NCBI GenBank assembly: GCA_028023455.1 | Contig: JAQFVV010012529.1 | Coordinates: 1,738,001 to 1,802,000 of the forward strand | Length of the DNA stretch: 64,000 bases | Reading direction: 5' to 3' | From: Epiperipatus broadwayi | Lineage: Eukaryota; Onychophora; Udeonychophora; Euonychophora; Peripatidae | Shown here: one piece after another, positions 46,630-59,510 of the stretch | Layout: each line of letters starts with the position of its first letter | Numbering within the stretch: position 1 is the first letter of the stretch | Position numbers and translations under genes: made by a program | Notes under the pieces: model-generated | Told to the model about the DNA's origin: nothing | Database searches by the model: none | The model's input: only the letters and a program-made list of their open reading frames with translations

Positions 46630-47980
46630 AATAATTTATTTACAAGTGTACTTATTAATTGATAGGCAATTTATTTCTTTAACAAAGTCCTTTAATCTTT
46701 ATACATCATAGTATTAATATATTTATAGATATAATACATTTACCGTATCTTTAACCTTGACATCAATAAACTTAAATATAATTTTACACATGTATGAATT
46801 CATAAATACATATTCTTTATATAGGGGATAGACATTAATGCTATCTATCACAAAAATCATAAGGAATGGATCTTTTAGATCCTAATCCTAAACATACCCG
46901 CTTATATAATAATAACTGTAAAGGGATGGCCTTTTGGTCCTAACCCTAACTGAATACATCTTCTATACAATAATTATAAGGAGTGGTCTTTTGGTCCAAA
47001 ACTTAATTTAATACAAGTACAATCTATACAGAAATGACTCGTTCTCAGAACGATCCCTAACAACTGATAGGAATATATTCTTCCATGTGGATGTGAACAT
47101 ATGTAAACTATTAAACATTGAACAAATAACTGTGATTATATAAATCCATTTACATAAAATCCAATTTTCAGTAACCAAATATAAGTTTAACTATGAAAAT
47201 AATTACATTACTAACTATGGTTATACATGATTATCATTATTTCTTTTCCCTTATTAATAATTTATATAAAATTCATAAGCTTAGCATACATATCTGATGT
47301 ATATATTTTTTTTCCTTTTTTAAAAAATAATTTTAACAAGAGAAGTTATTACAAATTCACTTTTCTTTTTAAACTAATAGTTTCTTCAAAATAATATCCA
47401 GATAACAAGCATTATTTATAAATTCAGATTAGTTCAAATAAAATAAAAATCAGATTTTAAATATAACTCACCAAAACAAAATAATTATCATTTACTTCCT
47501 TTCTGTCAAATAGTAAAAGTCCATTTATGGTGATAATATAGTTTTGTAATTTCTGGCTGTCTTTTAAACAAGTCTATTTCTTCATTTCAGCCACAGTTAT
47601 TCAAAATATCATACAAAAGTGTTCTAGACTAGATCTAGTTAACTGTTAGTAGTGTTCTTTTTATTCAAAATGTAAGTGGATATTCTGTGGGATTTGAATG
47701 AAGTAATATCCCAGTATGATTAAAAGAAAAGAAAAACTGATTTTATATCAAAACTTAGTTGTCTCTTGAACTTTGTTTTAGTTCTTTTTTTTTTTTTTAA
47801 ACCAAATTTGCATATCATTTTGATTAGAAGAGAGAAAAACAATTTTTTTTTTATTATTATATTTAAAAATATAGTTAAGGTAGATGAAAAAAAATAAAAA
47901 AATAATATCAGTAAAAATATCTCTTCCCAAGATTAACCATAGCAATCCTATCAAAAACAAATTATTTTAAGCCATTTGAA
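46630..47980. other. AT-rich sequence, no gene seen
   Basis: Contains a short imperfect repetition near 46860-47000 (AAGGA.TGG.CTTTTGGTCC, three diverged copies ~60 bp apart). No coding recognised. Confidence 0.45.
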
Positions 47981-47989
47981 TAGAAAAGT

Positions 47990-48320
47990 ATTCTAACAAT
48001 AGGTACATAGAATGTTAGGACAATGAACAAATCAGAGATGGTAAATTTATTGTCAGAGATGGAAAGAATGGATATTGCAGAATTATATAAGATAGAGAGT
48101 GAGGTCAACTATGAAAAAAAGAGAGATGTAAAAATTTTGCACTCTGGAGGTAAAAGCAGACACAATGATGCATGTGTCGTTTTAGATCTGTGAACAAAAG
48201 GGTTTAAATATAGCACTCCAATAAATTATGATTGATAATAGTTAATCTGAAAACATTTTATCAGAGAACTGGTTATTATTCAGGTATACTTCTCAAATGT
48301 CAAAAGTAATTGAAATGATA
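47990..48320 (+). pseudogene. LINE AP-endonuclease remnant
   Basis: Plus strand reads IGT-stop-NVRTMNKSEMVNLLSEMERMDIAELYKIES, then ILHSGGKSRHNDACVVLDL and later an eroded VYxPT-like stretch. This is the N-terminal part of a LINE endonuclease (WNVRTL...DILGISE...YSGG...GV). In-frame stops; nothing of the RT follows. Confidence 0.65.
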
Positions 48321-48329
48321 ATGTAACAA

Positions 48330-51300
48330 AAAAAACATGTATGATAGAATTTAAATTCAATAATATTGGAAATGGGACATAAATAAATTAAATTATGGAA
48401 TCAGTTAATAAATGAGAAAAGTAAAAAATTTCTAGAAAAAATATTCTGATGTAAGTACAATAGAATGTAAATGAGGGCAGATATTTTTATAAAAAAAAAC
48501 TTCATAGTATAAGATGCAACAATTACAAGTTTTAATGCATATATATTAAAAACATGATTTTTGTTAGTTTACATTATTTAATATTTTTATAAAAAAGCTT
48601 TTATTTTTGCATCAAATTAATAAGATTGAATTTTTCTTTTTGAAGATTTGGAAGGTGGGGACGTGAAATGAAAATAATTTTAAATTTGCAGTTATTCACT
48701 TTTTCACATTACATAGATTATCAAGAATACTGTTTAGTTAAACAAATTACAAGACTTAACAATGAAAATGAGTGGTGCATTAAAACTGATTTTGGCCTCA
48801 AAACATTTTTTTGATATTTTGAAAGTAACATATGAACTTGACAAACAATATTATAATCTCAATAAATGAATAGATGACATTGATTTAAGATAATATTTTG
48901 AACATATCTTTTTTGAATAATGATGTAAGAATATCAATTCTACTGGCTCATTTAGCCAGCTTAATAAAGTAGATGGAAGTCAGAAGAAATTTTACAAGAG
49001 AATGGTTATGTATCAGCTGCAAAACTACTGAAATTTTTCTGGGATATACAGAGCTATAAAATTGTACTATTTGATCTAAAATAAAATATATTAATGATTA
49101 GTGGATTATTATTACTGAATACAGAAAAAGTATTTTCAAAATTTTTGTTGAATAGATTATGAGAGACTCACAGTGATATTAGAGAATTAAAAAAAACCTA
49201 TACATATAGCTTTTGTTGCTACCAAATGCAAAAAAAGTATCAAAAGCTAAAGTATGATTTAGATATTATTTTTATTGATTTGGTTGTCATTTAACTCAAT
49301 TAATAGATAAGATTTATGGTAAAGTTTGAAAATAACTGGTTATCTATGCAAAATAATTCATATCATATGACTGCTAGATGATGATGTAATATGAAGTATT
49401 ATTATTGATGATAGAAAATATGAAGCATTTGAAATAAAAAATACTGCTAAATGGAGACATACAAGCTCAAACTTTGATTTTCTTTATTATAACACTGATC
49501 TTCAGTTTAGAGACAAATACATGAAACAGAACTAAAATGTAATATATATTTGATGTTGAAATTTTTAAAATACTGCCAATTTTTCTATTCTTGTAAATGT
49601 AAAAGATTTTTTAAGCAACTTGTAAAGAATTTATTTTAGAAATTAATGTTCAAAAACTTAAATCTTCTGTAAGTCTGTAATGTAAGAAAAATCTTCCAAT
49701 AACTTTTAATTTGGTCAATTATCAGTTTGAGAATGTAGATAATTAAGATATCCTGACAATTTTTTAGGTAAAAAGAAAACATGGATAGTGAGGTGAAGCA
49801 TAGACTACAATGTACTTTTGTTGCATTTATTAAGTTAAAAAATATTAAATCATAGTATTAAAAAGTTAGTATTCTATCAACTTTATTGTATAGAAGTGAA
49901 GCATAAACTCCACTTTATCATAATATAAAGGTGCTGGCAAACTTTTATTTCAGGGTGCTATTTTTTTTTCTATTTCATTTTAAAATGTGATAGTAAAATC
50001 ATTGGTATGTTATTCAGCTTTCTGGATATGAAACAATTGAATCTATAATTGTAAAACTACATCATTAAATTGAGCATGTGTATTCATGACGACCATGAGC
50101 ATTTTTTCATAGAGAGGAAAAATCCTGTTTATATTACAAATCTCAAGGACATTATAAAAAATATATAATTACTGTCATGAAGATGGTATAGCTGAAAATA
50201 GATAACTAATAAATACGCTGATGTTAAAGTCTTTCAAAAAATAAAGTTCACTGCAGAAAAAGTTAAAAGATAGTATTAACAAGATGATAATTAAACACAC
50301 TAACCAATCAACATTTAATACATGTATCTGCATTTGCTTTTCATAGATTGGTTTATATATATCACAAAATTCATTTTTAATTTTTTGACCTTTTCTGTTT
50401 GGTTTATATTTTATTTCTGGAGTTAGGATGGGCAAACTCCTTTATAAGAGCCTGCAATGATCCATACTTTATGTTTATTGTAGTATAATCAAATTTTTAA
50501 TAATTATTACACATTTTTAAGACGGTGTAATTTCTGGGATGTGGAATACATAGAACAATTAAATTATTCAACGGGTTTTTGCATATTTTTTGCCATAGTT
50601 TGAAATGGCACTTTAATAAGCGATTATACTGACATAAAAAAAATGTCATTAGGAGAAATAGTCAGTACTTTTCTAGTCAAAAATTTCAAGCGAAAATTTT
50701 GTAAAATACGAATGTTTTGTATACAATACTGAAAAATTTCAAAAACAGTTCATATTATGATGAACGTTTACTGTTATCACTACAGAAAAAAAGTTTTTGT
50801 TTTTCGATTAATGATACATCAACAATCTTTATCAGAATGAATTTAATTTTTTTAAATGATCCGATTGTAAATGCTAAATAATAGTCTTCTAATTAGTTAG
50901 CACAGGTTCATAAGCTGTAACTTTTCATCGTTAGCTTGGTAACATTCATATAGTAGCAAAGTTTCTTTTGTTAAAAAAGTGAACTAGTGCTAAATATAAT
51001 CCAAATATATTAGAGTTGTTTGCTAAGACTTGACTGACAATAAGCAGTTATATCAATATTAATATATTGAGCGATTGTAAGTACAATAGCCACTAATGCT
51101 TTGCAGATATTTTAGCAAAAAAAAACCCGCGACACAAATCTGGGTTTTGAAGATACATATAGAATGTTTAATTTTGGCAATAAATGCACATACACAACTA
51201 CAATAATACAAAAAACTACCTTAAAATGAAGATATATATAGTTAGGTGTGCCACGTAACAGATTTACTCCGAAATATACAAATACTAAAGCACACTGCAA

Positions 51301-51760
51301 TTTCATCCGCCTATTAAATTTAAGAAAAGGAGAAGTGTTTTTTTTTCTTTTAAACTGTGCTTTTCGCATAATTTATTTATTTTTGCTAACATAGATGCTC
51401 AAGAATTTAAATTTTACTTTTAATTTAAACACATTAAAAGATGTAAATAAAAATCGTAATCGTAACATATTTTAACACAAATGCATAATAAAAATATTTT
51501 AAAATAGGAAAAAAAAATCAACTTACCGTTTAAAGACATAAAGTTTTTAAAGTATACAAATTAATTATCAAACGATTCAAATAAACTGAATATATTTCAA
51601 ACAGCTACCCGTACTTTTAGGAGTTAGTGCCAAAAATAAATTAAACGTTAAAGAGCTGATAAAATAAATAATAGAATGGTTAGTAGCACTTACAACGAGG
51701 CAATACATCATTAATAAAAATTTCCACTAATGGATTTTCAATGATAAAGATATATATATC
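48330..51760. other. AT-rich sequence, no gene supported
   Basis: An 86-codon minus frame (50435-50175) follows a TTGCAGG, but its flanking frames are closed and no family is recognised. If SLC35B2 has an upstream noncoding exon, part of this may be its intron. Confidence 0.4.
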
Positions 51761-51799
51761 TCATCTATTAATATTTCCAATAAAATAAATTAGTCTAAA

Positions 51800-51917
51800 T
51801 TTTATCAGTGAATTGATCTGTTTTTGAAGTTGCCGCAAGATGGCTTGCAACATTTAGACAACAATTTTAATTATTATAGGTAGCGTTGCTAATAATAAAA
51901 ATTATGTATAGCTAAAC
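51800..51917. promoter_or_regulatory. likely PSMA6 promoter/5' UTR
   Basis: Immediately upstream of the PSMA6 ATG. It contains GCCGCAAGATGGC at ~51830, which fits the CAAGATGGC YY1-type element common at start sites of metazoan housekeeping genes, in otherwise AT-rich DNA. No TATA box at a convincing distance. SLC35B2 is transcribed the other way and could share the region, but its first exon was not found. Confidence 0.45.
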
Positions 51918-51993
51918 ATGGCGCGTGGAAGTAGTGCTGGATTTGATAGACATATTACAATCTTTTCTCCTGAGGGTAGACTATATCAAGTTG
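51918..51993 (+). CDS. PSMA6: PSMA6 first coding exon (20S proteasome alpha-1/iota)
   Basis: ATG at 51918 opens MARGSSAGFDRHITIFSPEG then RLYQV, the almost invariant N-terminus of proteasome subunit alpha type-6, a ring subunit of the 20S core that gates the protein-degrading chamber. The exon ends after the first base of the next codon (GTT G|GTTAGT), where the family continues EYAFKA. The YQVEYAF exon was not found in the following 12 kb, so the remaining exons lie downstream of the window or were missed; the intron would exceed 10 kb. Confidence 0.93.
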
Positions 51994-51999
51994 GTTAGT

Positions 52000-53280
52000 A
52001 TTTATATAGAAATACATTATTTTTTAAATAAGATATAAATTTTTTATAATTAATATTTGCGAATGAATTTATGTTTTAAGTTTTTCATAGTTTTTTCTTT
52101 TAAGAAAGATGCAAGTCACTTCGTTTGTTGAGGAATTTTAAATACCGTATTAATCCTTGAAATAATATATTAGTTCTAATTTTGTTAATATTATTAGAAA
52201 ATAAATGCATTGATTGTTTTAAGATTTACATATTTTCCTCCATAATTCTGTGTAAATTTTAAATGATTTTTATATAAATTTGCTTATTGACTTTACAAAA
52301 TAACTAAGAAAATGAATAAATGCAATTTAATAGTCGTTAAATTATATTAAACGATTTAGTCGATTTCGATGGCAAAATTAGTATTAACATTTTTAACGAG
52401 CAATATTATCCAATCTATCATTGGCTATTGTTCATCGTAAAGTATTCACTGAGGACTAATAAAGTAGAAAGTTTGTAACATTAAAAAATGTCCTACTATT
52501 TTTAAAGTGTATGAAATTTATATCATCATTTTTTTAAAAAGTGAAGTATTGGAAGATCAAGGAAAATTACTATAATGTTATGAAGATTGAAATACAGTAA
52601 TGTCGCTGATATTTATTTTTAGAGAACAATGCAGATTATGTAAAAATGTGAAATCACAGAAAATACAAAATATTTTTAATTTTCGTTTTAAAGAATTAGC
52701 GATTAAAGAGATAAAAAAGAGCAAATTATAGAGGTAAAGAGAAAATTTCGGAAGAATAAATTTGAGATTAAAGAAGTTGCAAGAGAAAAGGGTGTATTAA
52801 ATGATTTAGCAGTTGATTGATATGAAAGAAAAGATATTTAACTCTGTTATTAAAATGTTTTAATATGATTGCAAATAAAAGAAATATCCCAGGATTCCAA
52901 AGATTACAAAATTAATTTTTAATGGAAAGGCAAAAGATTGTAGACTAATAATACCAGTGCCATACAAATTATAAATATAAATTTATTTAATGCTCAACAT
53001 TATTCTTCTTCAAACAAATGAAAAAAGATATCAGAAAAGATCAAATGATCATAAGATGCATTTCTGTCGAACTACACCACCTGACCCATATCATCAAACT
53101 TGTTCAAATGTCTTCATCATCATTTACTATTTATTCATTGTATGACAATTTCATTCACAAGTGTACAGTTTTTGCATTATTGATGATTTATTATTTTTTG
53201 GATAAATGTCAATGTTAGTATATGAACTTAATTTTAAACTTTGCAGGTTTGGGTAATTCAATACTAGTGCTATAAACAAA
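52000..53280. other. presumed PSMA6 intron, AT-rich
   Basis: No further PSMA6 exon or element recognised. Confidence 0.4.
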
Positions 53281-53289
53281 TGCATAAAC

Positions 53290-53648
53290 ACAAGGCTAAT
53301 ATTTTATAAAACCATAGGCTGAGCGTTTTCAAGAGTCATGGCTCTCATAATCATAGTTCTTTGTGAAGTAACTGATTGTCTAATGTTATGCAAATTTATG
53401 CAAAGTTCAAGTATTCCATTTCCTGGATATAGAATAACGTTTCTCTTAATGGCGTTGCTGTCTATTGTGATAAAGCAGGTCTCTTTTATCTTCTCAAATC
53501 GTTTCCCGCTCTGCAGATTAAGCTGATTAGTTGCCGTTCGCATGGAACTTATTAGATTAGAAATTGCTATATTAATATTAGCCCAGATATAGACTTTAAA
53601 ATCTAGTATCAATATATAATTTATATCAATTCCAATCATGCATAGCAT
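53290..53648 (-). pseudogene. decayed CCT chaperonin (gamma-like) fragment
   Basis: Minus strand, 114 codons open but eroded. IWANINIAISNLISSMRTAT resembles the RANITAIRRVRKTD stretch, KIKETCFITID the KIGDEYFTFI stretch, and KRNVILYPGNGILEL the RNVLLDP.LVPGGGA.EM motif of TCP-1/CCT subunits, especially CCT3, in the correct order with a deletion between them. The PGGGA ATPase motif is altered to PGNGI. Absence of introns across parts normally well separated suggests a processed pseudogene. Assignment rests on scattered matches. Confidence 0.5.
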
Positions 53649-53659
53649 ATTTAAACTTC

Positions 53660-54980
53660 ATCTCTGTTTATTACACAAGAACATAATTAAATATATTGTA
53701 ATCATATGACCCAATTCAATGATAGACTTGTTGAAAATCGCAAGAAGCTAAAAACTTTATACTAAATAGTTAAAAAAATAAATACCAAATAAAATAATTG
53801 GGAACTTAAAAATCAATCGACAACTATTTTAGTGATATGATTATAGTATTTAATAAATGTTGATTTCAAAATAAAATGTTTGTAAAGGTAAGAATTCTAT
53901 AAAATTAATAAATATGCAATGATTACAATCAAAGTAAGTATTTAATAATTGCATTTAAGATTCTAGAAGATTCTGTATTGGTGCAATTTTTGATTAACTT
54001 TTGGATGTGTTATGTGCAAAAATTTTATATTTTGGAATAGAATAGATATGGAATTGGAAAATTTATTGATAGATATAAAAAGTTTGACTTCTGTTTGTTT
54101 TTAAAATGATTGGAAAATATATAATTAATTCTACAGTATTTAATTAAGCTTTTGTATTAAAATGATTAGCTCTGAAAAAAAACAATCTCTAAAGAAAACA
54201 ATTTTTGATAAATAAAAACTGAATTCATGAGCCTGGAAAACATTTTGTCACGCTCAGGAAAACCATATAAAGAAGACTATTATAATGTATTCAGATTCAT
54301 AGATTCAAATTGTGTCACTTGAAAAAATAGTTATCTTTTAGTGTTTCAACTAGAAAGACATTGATTCAGATTCATTCTTTTGTGGATTCGGAGATGAATT
54401 CAATCTGTTATACTGTTAGATAGCGTGTGAAATTCTAATGCTGTGCAAAGCCTGAATTTGAGGGAGAAAACAGGATATAATTGCTAATATAAAAAATTAT
54501 CTATTTAGTAATAGTTTTAATGCTGGTTTTATTCTGGCTATGATGGAAAAATTTTCTGTGAAAATGATTTTCAATGAGATATGCTAAATGCAATTAGATA
54601 TGCAGCATCAAAATTTTCTCAAATGTAATTGCTCAACACAGAAAAGATGTCATGCAATTTTTTGGTCATTCAATGATTATCAACAAAATGTGCTAAATGC
54701 AGCCATAGGTGTACCATCCAAATTTCTTGAAATATAATCTCTCAGCAATGGAAGGATGTCACCATTATTTTAACACTAAATTACAGTTTGTCCATTACTC
54801 CATTTCTAGAAGTACCATTCATTATGCAATATTGGCATACATGATACAAAATTGTCTGTCAGATGTGATTACATTAAAAATTGATTTTAAAAGTTCTTGA
54901 TTTTGTTAATCTTAATTATCTAGATATTTAATATTCCAGAAAATTCAACCTTTGTATATGGAATAGTAAATTATATATAA
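53660..54980. other. AT-rich sequence with a diverged direct repeat
   Basis: 54590-54640 and 54690-54740 share GCAGCAT/C..AAATTTCTTGAAATATAAT-like sequence (TGCTAAATGCA...CATCAAAATTT), a two-copy tandem of ~100 bp. No gene recognised. Confidence 0.4.
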
Positions 54981-55139
54981 AATAGTGTAACGCTATGGAG
55001 AAATACTGGGTTGTACCTGAAGTGATGGCGACCAGTACGTGAATATAACTGCCCTAAATTGGTTAACCATTTGTAACTACAGAAAATTGGGGTTTAAACC
55101 ATGAGGGATTTGAGGAATTGTATTTTTATCCTCAAGTTA

Positions 55140-55385
55140 AAAAATAAATAAATAAAATTTAATCTCAAAAGGGATGAGCATAATAGATCACTCTGAGATA
55201 TCGGTGTAGCTAATTATAAGTTAACCAGCACTCTCCAAAAGTAATAATTATTCATCGTCATGAATGACCTATCAAAATAAATCAATCAAACTGGATTTGA
55301 AACGGGTCTCCTGTAGACCAGACTAACTATTGAACCTTTGCCAGCTTGGGCAATTATTTAAATCATAGTTTGGATGCACCAAAGA
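55140..55385 (-). repeat. tRNA-derived SINE
   Basis: Minus strand: GCTGGCAAAGGTTCAATAGT (box A region), TCTGGTCTACAGGAGACC (anticodon-arm region), CGTTTCAAATCCAG (box B), then an unrelated body and an AT-rich tail of TTATTTATTTATTTT type. The order box A, box B, body, A/T-rich tail is that of a SINE. 2335-2450 is a relative. Confidence 0.5.
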
Positions 55386-55800
55386 ATACATAACTAGAAA
55401 AACATGCTGATCATCATCAACGCTCTGGACACTTAGTACTATTAGTGTACTGGCCAACTATAAATTTAACTGATTGATTCTCCAGGCACCATATTGAATT
55501 TTTTTAAAAAACTGACCTGAGACACAATTTTCACAATAACTTCAGTTTTAATAATGTTAGAGCAAAAAACTTTACATTGATAGAAACTAGAAAAACTAAG
55601 GAAAACAATAAATCTAAGATAAATAGTGATAACCATTTAAAAAATATGGAAAAAAGAAATTTCAACATCTGACATAATTATTACTTTATTATTTTGTTTA
55701 TAATTTCTAATTTTCATTAACTAAGTTTAAATTACATCTTCATTGAAATCTTTGTATTCCTCACAAAATTATCTTTCAAACCATATATAATACTTCTTAC

Positions 55801-55901
55801 CTGAGATAATCCATAGCTTCAGAATCTCCAAAACTAGTCGCATAAGAATTCTTCATTTTTATCTTGAACCCCAAAAGTTGACAAATCTCAAAGGCATCTG
55901 T
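55801..55901 (-). CDS. exon resembling part of an SRCR domain
   Basis: A 101-bp minus-strand exon with clean splice signals: CTTATAG|ACAGATGCC and CTCAG|GTAAGAAG. It reads TDAFEICQLLGFKIKMKNSY followed by ATSFGDSEAMDYL. This resembles the scavenger-receptor cysteine-rich core (NDA.VVCRQLGF......AYFG.G.GPI.L) with Cys, LGF, Ser/Ala-Tyr and FG in register, though GPI is absent. SRCR domains mediate extracellular binding and often span several small exons. No neighbouring exon was found on either side, so it may belong to a gene with long introns or be an isolated copy. Confidence 0.5.
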
Positions 55902-55909
55902 CTATAAGA

Positions 55910-57070
55910 AAAAGATTCATCTTAATAAAAGATATAAAACAAATCATTTCCAGAAGTTGGATATGCATTTGTCATCATAGTAATTAGCTTCTTGTCTATC
56001 TAAAACTAGCAATTGTAAGCTGCTGTCTGTATCACTGGTAAAATGAGTTTCATCTCTTTATTTTATATTTTTTGTGTACATCAGTGATTTTTATATTCTT
56101 AATGCACACCAATGATGCTATCTTGTTATATTTATTGTCCCGCAGAAATACAATTTATTTGCGTATAGCTCATTTTCTAGCTATAAACTTGAAAATAATG
56201 TTATGCAAAATGTGGCAAAACTACTGATTCCACAACAGGCAAGAATCAGAATTTGATACTTTGCCTGCATACAATTCCATGTGGTATATACATAACCATT
56301 GTGGCTACCACTACACACAAACCATTTGAAATCTCTCTTTATTGGTTTTAAGTGATTATATTGAAGCTATACATATATACACATGGAATATATATATATG
56401 TTTGTTTCACCATTCACTGTGGTTTAACTAAAGACCCTGAATCCAACCACAATGAATGTAGACTAAATTTAAAGTAAGTAAAAACTTTAAAAATATTCCG
56501 TAAATTTTAGAAAATAAAATGAAAAGATTTTATTTTAGATAACAAAATAAAATTTCTAGAACTCATTAGAGAAAAAGATTAGTTAGATAAGAATAACTAA
56601 TTAAAAAACACTGCAATTAAAAATAAGATAGCAGAACAATGGAATTAGAATATAAGATAGCTAACAAGCTAAGTATAAATTGAGAACTTGTCTATTGTTA
56701 GCTCTCTTTTACTTGGCTCAGCTCTACATCTTGGACTGAAATCAGCCACAAAGATATTTTATTGGAAAAAAAATAAAATTAACTTTTTCAGAAAGAACTC
56801 TCTGCAACCAAGAAAATATCTTAGCCTCTTGCTGAATAAATTCTCAAACCACCAGCATTCTATAGACAAGGAGAGAAAAACTTAAAATGGGTGCTATAAG
56901 AAAAATGGTGGAGTAGACTTTCCCCTCTATCTCCCAATTGTTTTTCCTGTCTGCTGGAGCTTGGAAAACCCAAGAAATGTAGTGCCAGAATAATTTTTGC
57001 CTGACAATTTCCTGTTGCTATAAATGGATAACTGCGGACAAAAATCACCGTAAGCAATCAGTACGGACTG
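55910..57070. other. no recognised gene
   Basis: The 65-codon open stretches at 56688-56885 (plus) and 56860-57057 (minus) lie in sequence richer in G+C than average, but match no family I know. Confidence 0.35.
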
Positions 57071-57078
57071 CTGACCAG

Positions 57079-57129
57079 AATGTCTTCATGTCCATCTAAT
57101 AAAGATGTACGCAATCTAAAATCGTTACC
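57079..57129 (+). other. candidate first coding exon, unrecognised
   Basis: ATG at 57079 opens MSSCPSNKDVRNLKSLP before a GTAACT donor-like site. The upstream 100 bp are G+C-richer. There is no homology I recognise and no downstream exon, so this is only a possibility. Confidence 0.2.
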
Positions 57130-57499
57130 GGTAACTTTAATTTTTCACTTGTATTTTATGTTGGCTTAAACTATAAACTTAAGTCATTTATGTTATAATT
57201 ATAATGTGTTAATATATATATAGCCTTAGTATTTTTAACTTTTTCATCGTTATTTTTTTTATTTGACCAGTATAATGGTAATTCTTAATCCTATTAATAT
57301 ATACGTAAATCTTTTTTTTGGGGTTAATGGATTGCTTATTATCCATTACTTGAATTGTACAATACTTATATTTTTTTTTTAAAAAGAAAGAAACACGATT
57401 TCTTTCTTACAGCTTGGCATAAATATATATATATATATTGGAGGAACTGGAAGTGAGAAATAATCTAATTTCATTTATTTCTATTTGTTCAACCCGCTA

Positions 57500-57814
57500 C
57501 TAAATATGGGAATATTTCAGATTTATTAAAACTCTTTGAATAAAATTTCTCCTTCCAATTCTTTCCTGCCATATTGGTTTCACTAATTTTTTTAAAATAT
57601 ATATTAGAAAGAGAGAAAAGGCAGAACACGCAATTGTCGTCTTTAAAAAAAAATAATTTAATGTTTCTTTTTTTAATTTATACTTAGAAATATAAAAAGA
57701 AAATGACATTCGAGTATATATATTAAAATCTTCAATTTTATGCATTTTGTAAGAAAGATCCAATCCTGTCTTGTATTTTTTATACTTTCTTAAAGTCAAT
57801 CTGGGTTTTACCAA
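57500..57814 (-). other. 104-codon open frame, doubtful
   Basis: Lys- and aromatic-rich, as expected of random AT-rich translation. It starts within AT-rich DNA and contains no known motif. Confidence 0.15.
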
Positions 57815-57989
57815 TATATATCTATTTGTCTAAAACAGATATAGCTTAAACGTTTTTAATTTGATTAAATATAAAAGAGGGTACAGCGCAGTCATATATG
57901 CGTAAATTAAAATATTAAATCTTCATTAACTCTAAGGGTAAACTAGTTAAACTGTTTAATTAATATACCTATCTTTTTATATATTTTAA

Positions 57990-58200
57990 GGTACTCATCT
58001 TATAGCTAAAGGCACCGCTCTATGGCGCGGTTTTCGCGCCAAAACACATAAAAATGCTGTTTCTGCAGCCGACACGTTCAAACCCGCGTTTTCTATAATA
58101 CAACTTTTTTGTTGTGCTACAGAATGTAGGCCGCTATGTCACGTCACAGTACAGCATGAATGTCGCATAGCTGCAAATACATTTTCCGAATTCGCACAAT
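57990..58200. promoter_or_regulatory. CpG-rich promoter-like island with E2F-type site
   Basis: A sharp G+C and CpG peak in AT-rich DNA. GGTTTTCGCGCCAAAAC at ~58028 contains the palindromic E2F consensus TTTCGCGCC; GTCACGTCAC at ~58138 is CRE/E-box-like. No exon was recognised within reach on either strand, so direction and target are unknown. Confidence 0.4.
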
Positions 58201-58744
58201 TTATAAAATAAGTACGGCTTGATGAGAGAGTTTGTATTTGAATTGTATTGAAATGTTGTTTTCATTTAATTTTTTTTGTATTTTAAACTATTGAAATGTT
58301 CAGATTTTTTAAAATAATAATTATAAGACTTTTTACAACATACTGTATTGAACTTTTATTTGGGAAAATGTTAAATATCTATGTTTTTATTGAATTACAA
58401 TTAAGTAACGTGACAAAGAAGATTCTACCGTCTGTATATTTTTGAAGTAAAAAAGAGCGGTAGGAAAAAAATATCTAGTAAGAAAAGTCCAAATATACAG
58501 GTTTTTTTGTAAATTTAATAAAAAGCAAATATTATAAACATGTTTAATAAGTAAAGAAGACATTAGTATGTGTTTGTTGTTATTTAAAAAAGTTTGAGTT
58601 TCTTTCTTCTGTCCGAGTACGGTTCGATTTTGAATTTTTTTATTTTAGCATTACAAACAAACAGAACACTAACCCTAAATCTAACCTTAACAACTTTTAC
58701 TTTTATTACGATTATTATTTTTTAGTTAAACAACAACAAAAAAA

Positions 58745-58880
58745 ATCGTCACAGAAGTAAAAAAATATCCGATAGAAAATTGATAAAAAAAAAAAAAAGC
58801 CGTAACACAAATAAAAAATATCCGATAGAAAATTGATAAAAAAAAGCCATAACACAATTTAAAAAGTATACGATATAAAA
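58745..58880. repeat. tandem repeat, ~50-58-bp unit x ~3
   Basis: ATATCCGATAGAAAATTGAT flanked by AAAAAA and GCC.TAACACAA recurs at 58768 and 58819, with a third diverged copy near 58866 (GTATACGATAT). Confidence 0.75.
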
Positions 58881-59296
58881 AACACGAATCAAATTGTAAT
58901 TTGTTGATTTTATTTTACATTTATTATTATTATTTAAATTGTATACGTTAATAAAAAATAATATTTAAAAAAGACGTTTTTGTTTTGTTTTTATTTTCGC
59001 ATTACAAAAAAGCACAGAAAAATTATTAAAATCAAAGGCCCGTGAATGTTCATATTTTATAGTTTTAGCGTGAAAACGGCACCATAATAACGGCATCTTT
59101 ATCTATAATACAAGCACCTATTTTAATGTTAGAAAAGGTGCAAAATAATTATTTCTAATAGTAGATATTCTCTCAGTCTCAGAAAGATTTTGAAGTCATA
59201 TTATTTCATATATGTATATTTTACCTAAATTTAAAGTTTAACGGTCAGTTGACTGCATTTTCTCTTATCTTGTGCTTCTCGATGATTTATGTGGGG

Positions 59297-59510
59297 TCTT
59301 GGCACATATCCGTAGCTCCTGTTGTCTTTGATTCATAGGCTAACACCGCTCCGAGATTGCCATTGATGATAAAGTGGATCCCGACCCTTCGAATATTACT
59401 ACTGGACACAAGCAGGTATACTCTTTCCTGAACTTGGATCACGCTGAGGCGAACGAGTTCCATTTCTCTAACCCTTGTGTTAGACCTGGGGGTGCTATCC
59501 AGACCTCAAG
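59297..59510 (-). other. G+C-rich open segment, unrecognised
   Basis: In an otherwise AT-rich region, the minus strand reads open for about 70 codons, including REMELVRLSVIQVQERVYLL and VGIHFIINGNLGAVLAYESK, ending at TAA. The plus strand also has an open ~50-codon frame, so openness alone is weak evidence. Composition marks it as a different kind of DNA: an element fragment or an exon. Family unknown. Confidence 0.3.

Noticed and set aside
50175-50435. Minus-strand exon after TTGCAGG
   Set aside because: The acceptor-like site is out of frame with the open part, no donor or family is evident, and the C-terminal half is random hydrophobic sequence.
57500-57814. 104-codon minus frame as a host gene
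   Set aside because: AT-driven amino acid composition, no motif and no splice or promoter context; kept only as a doubtful entry.
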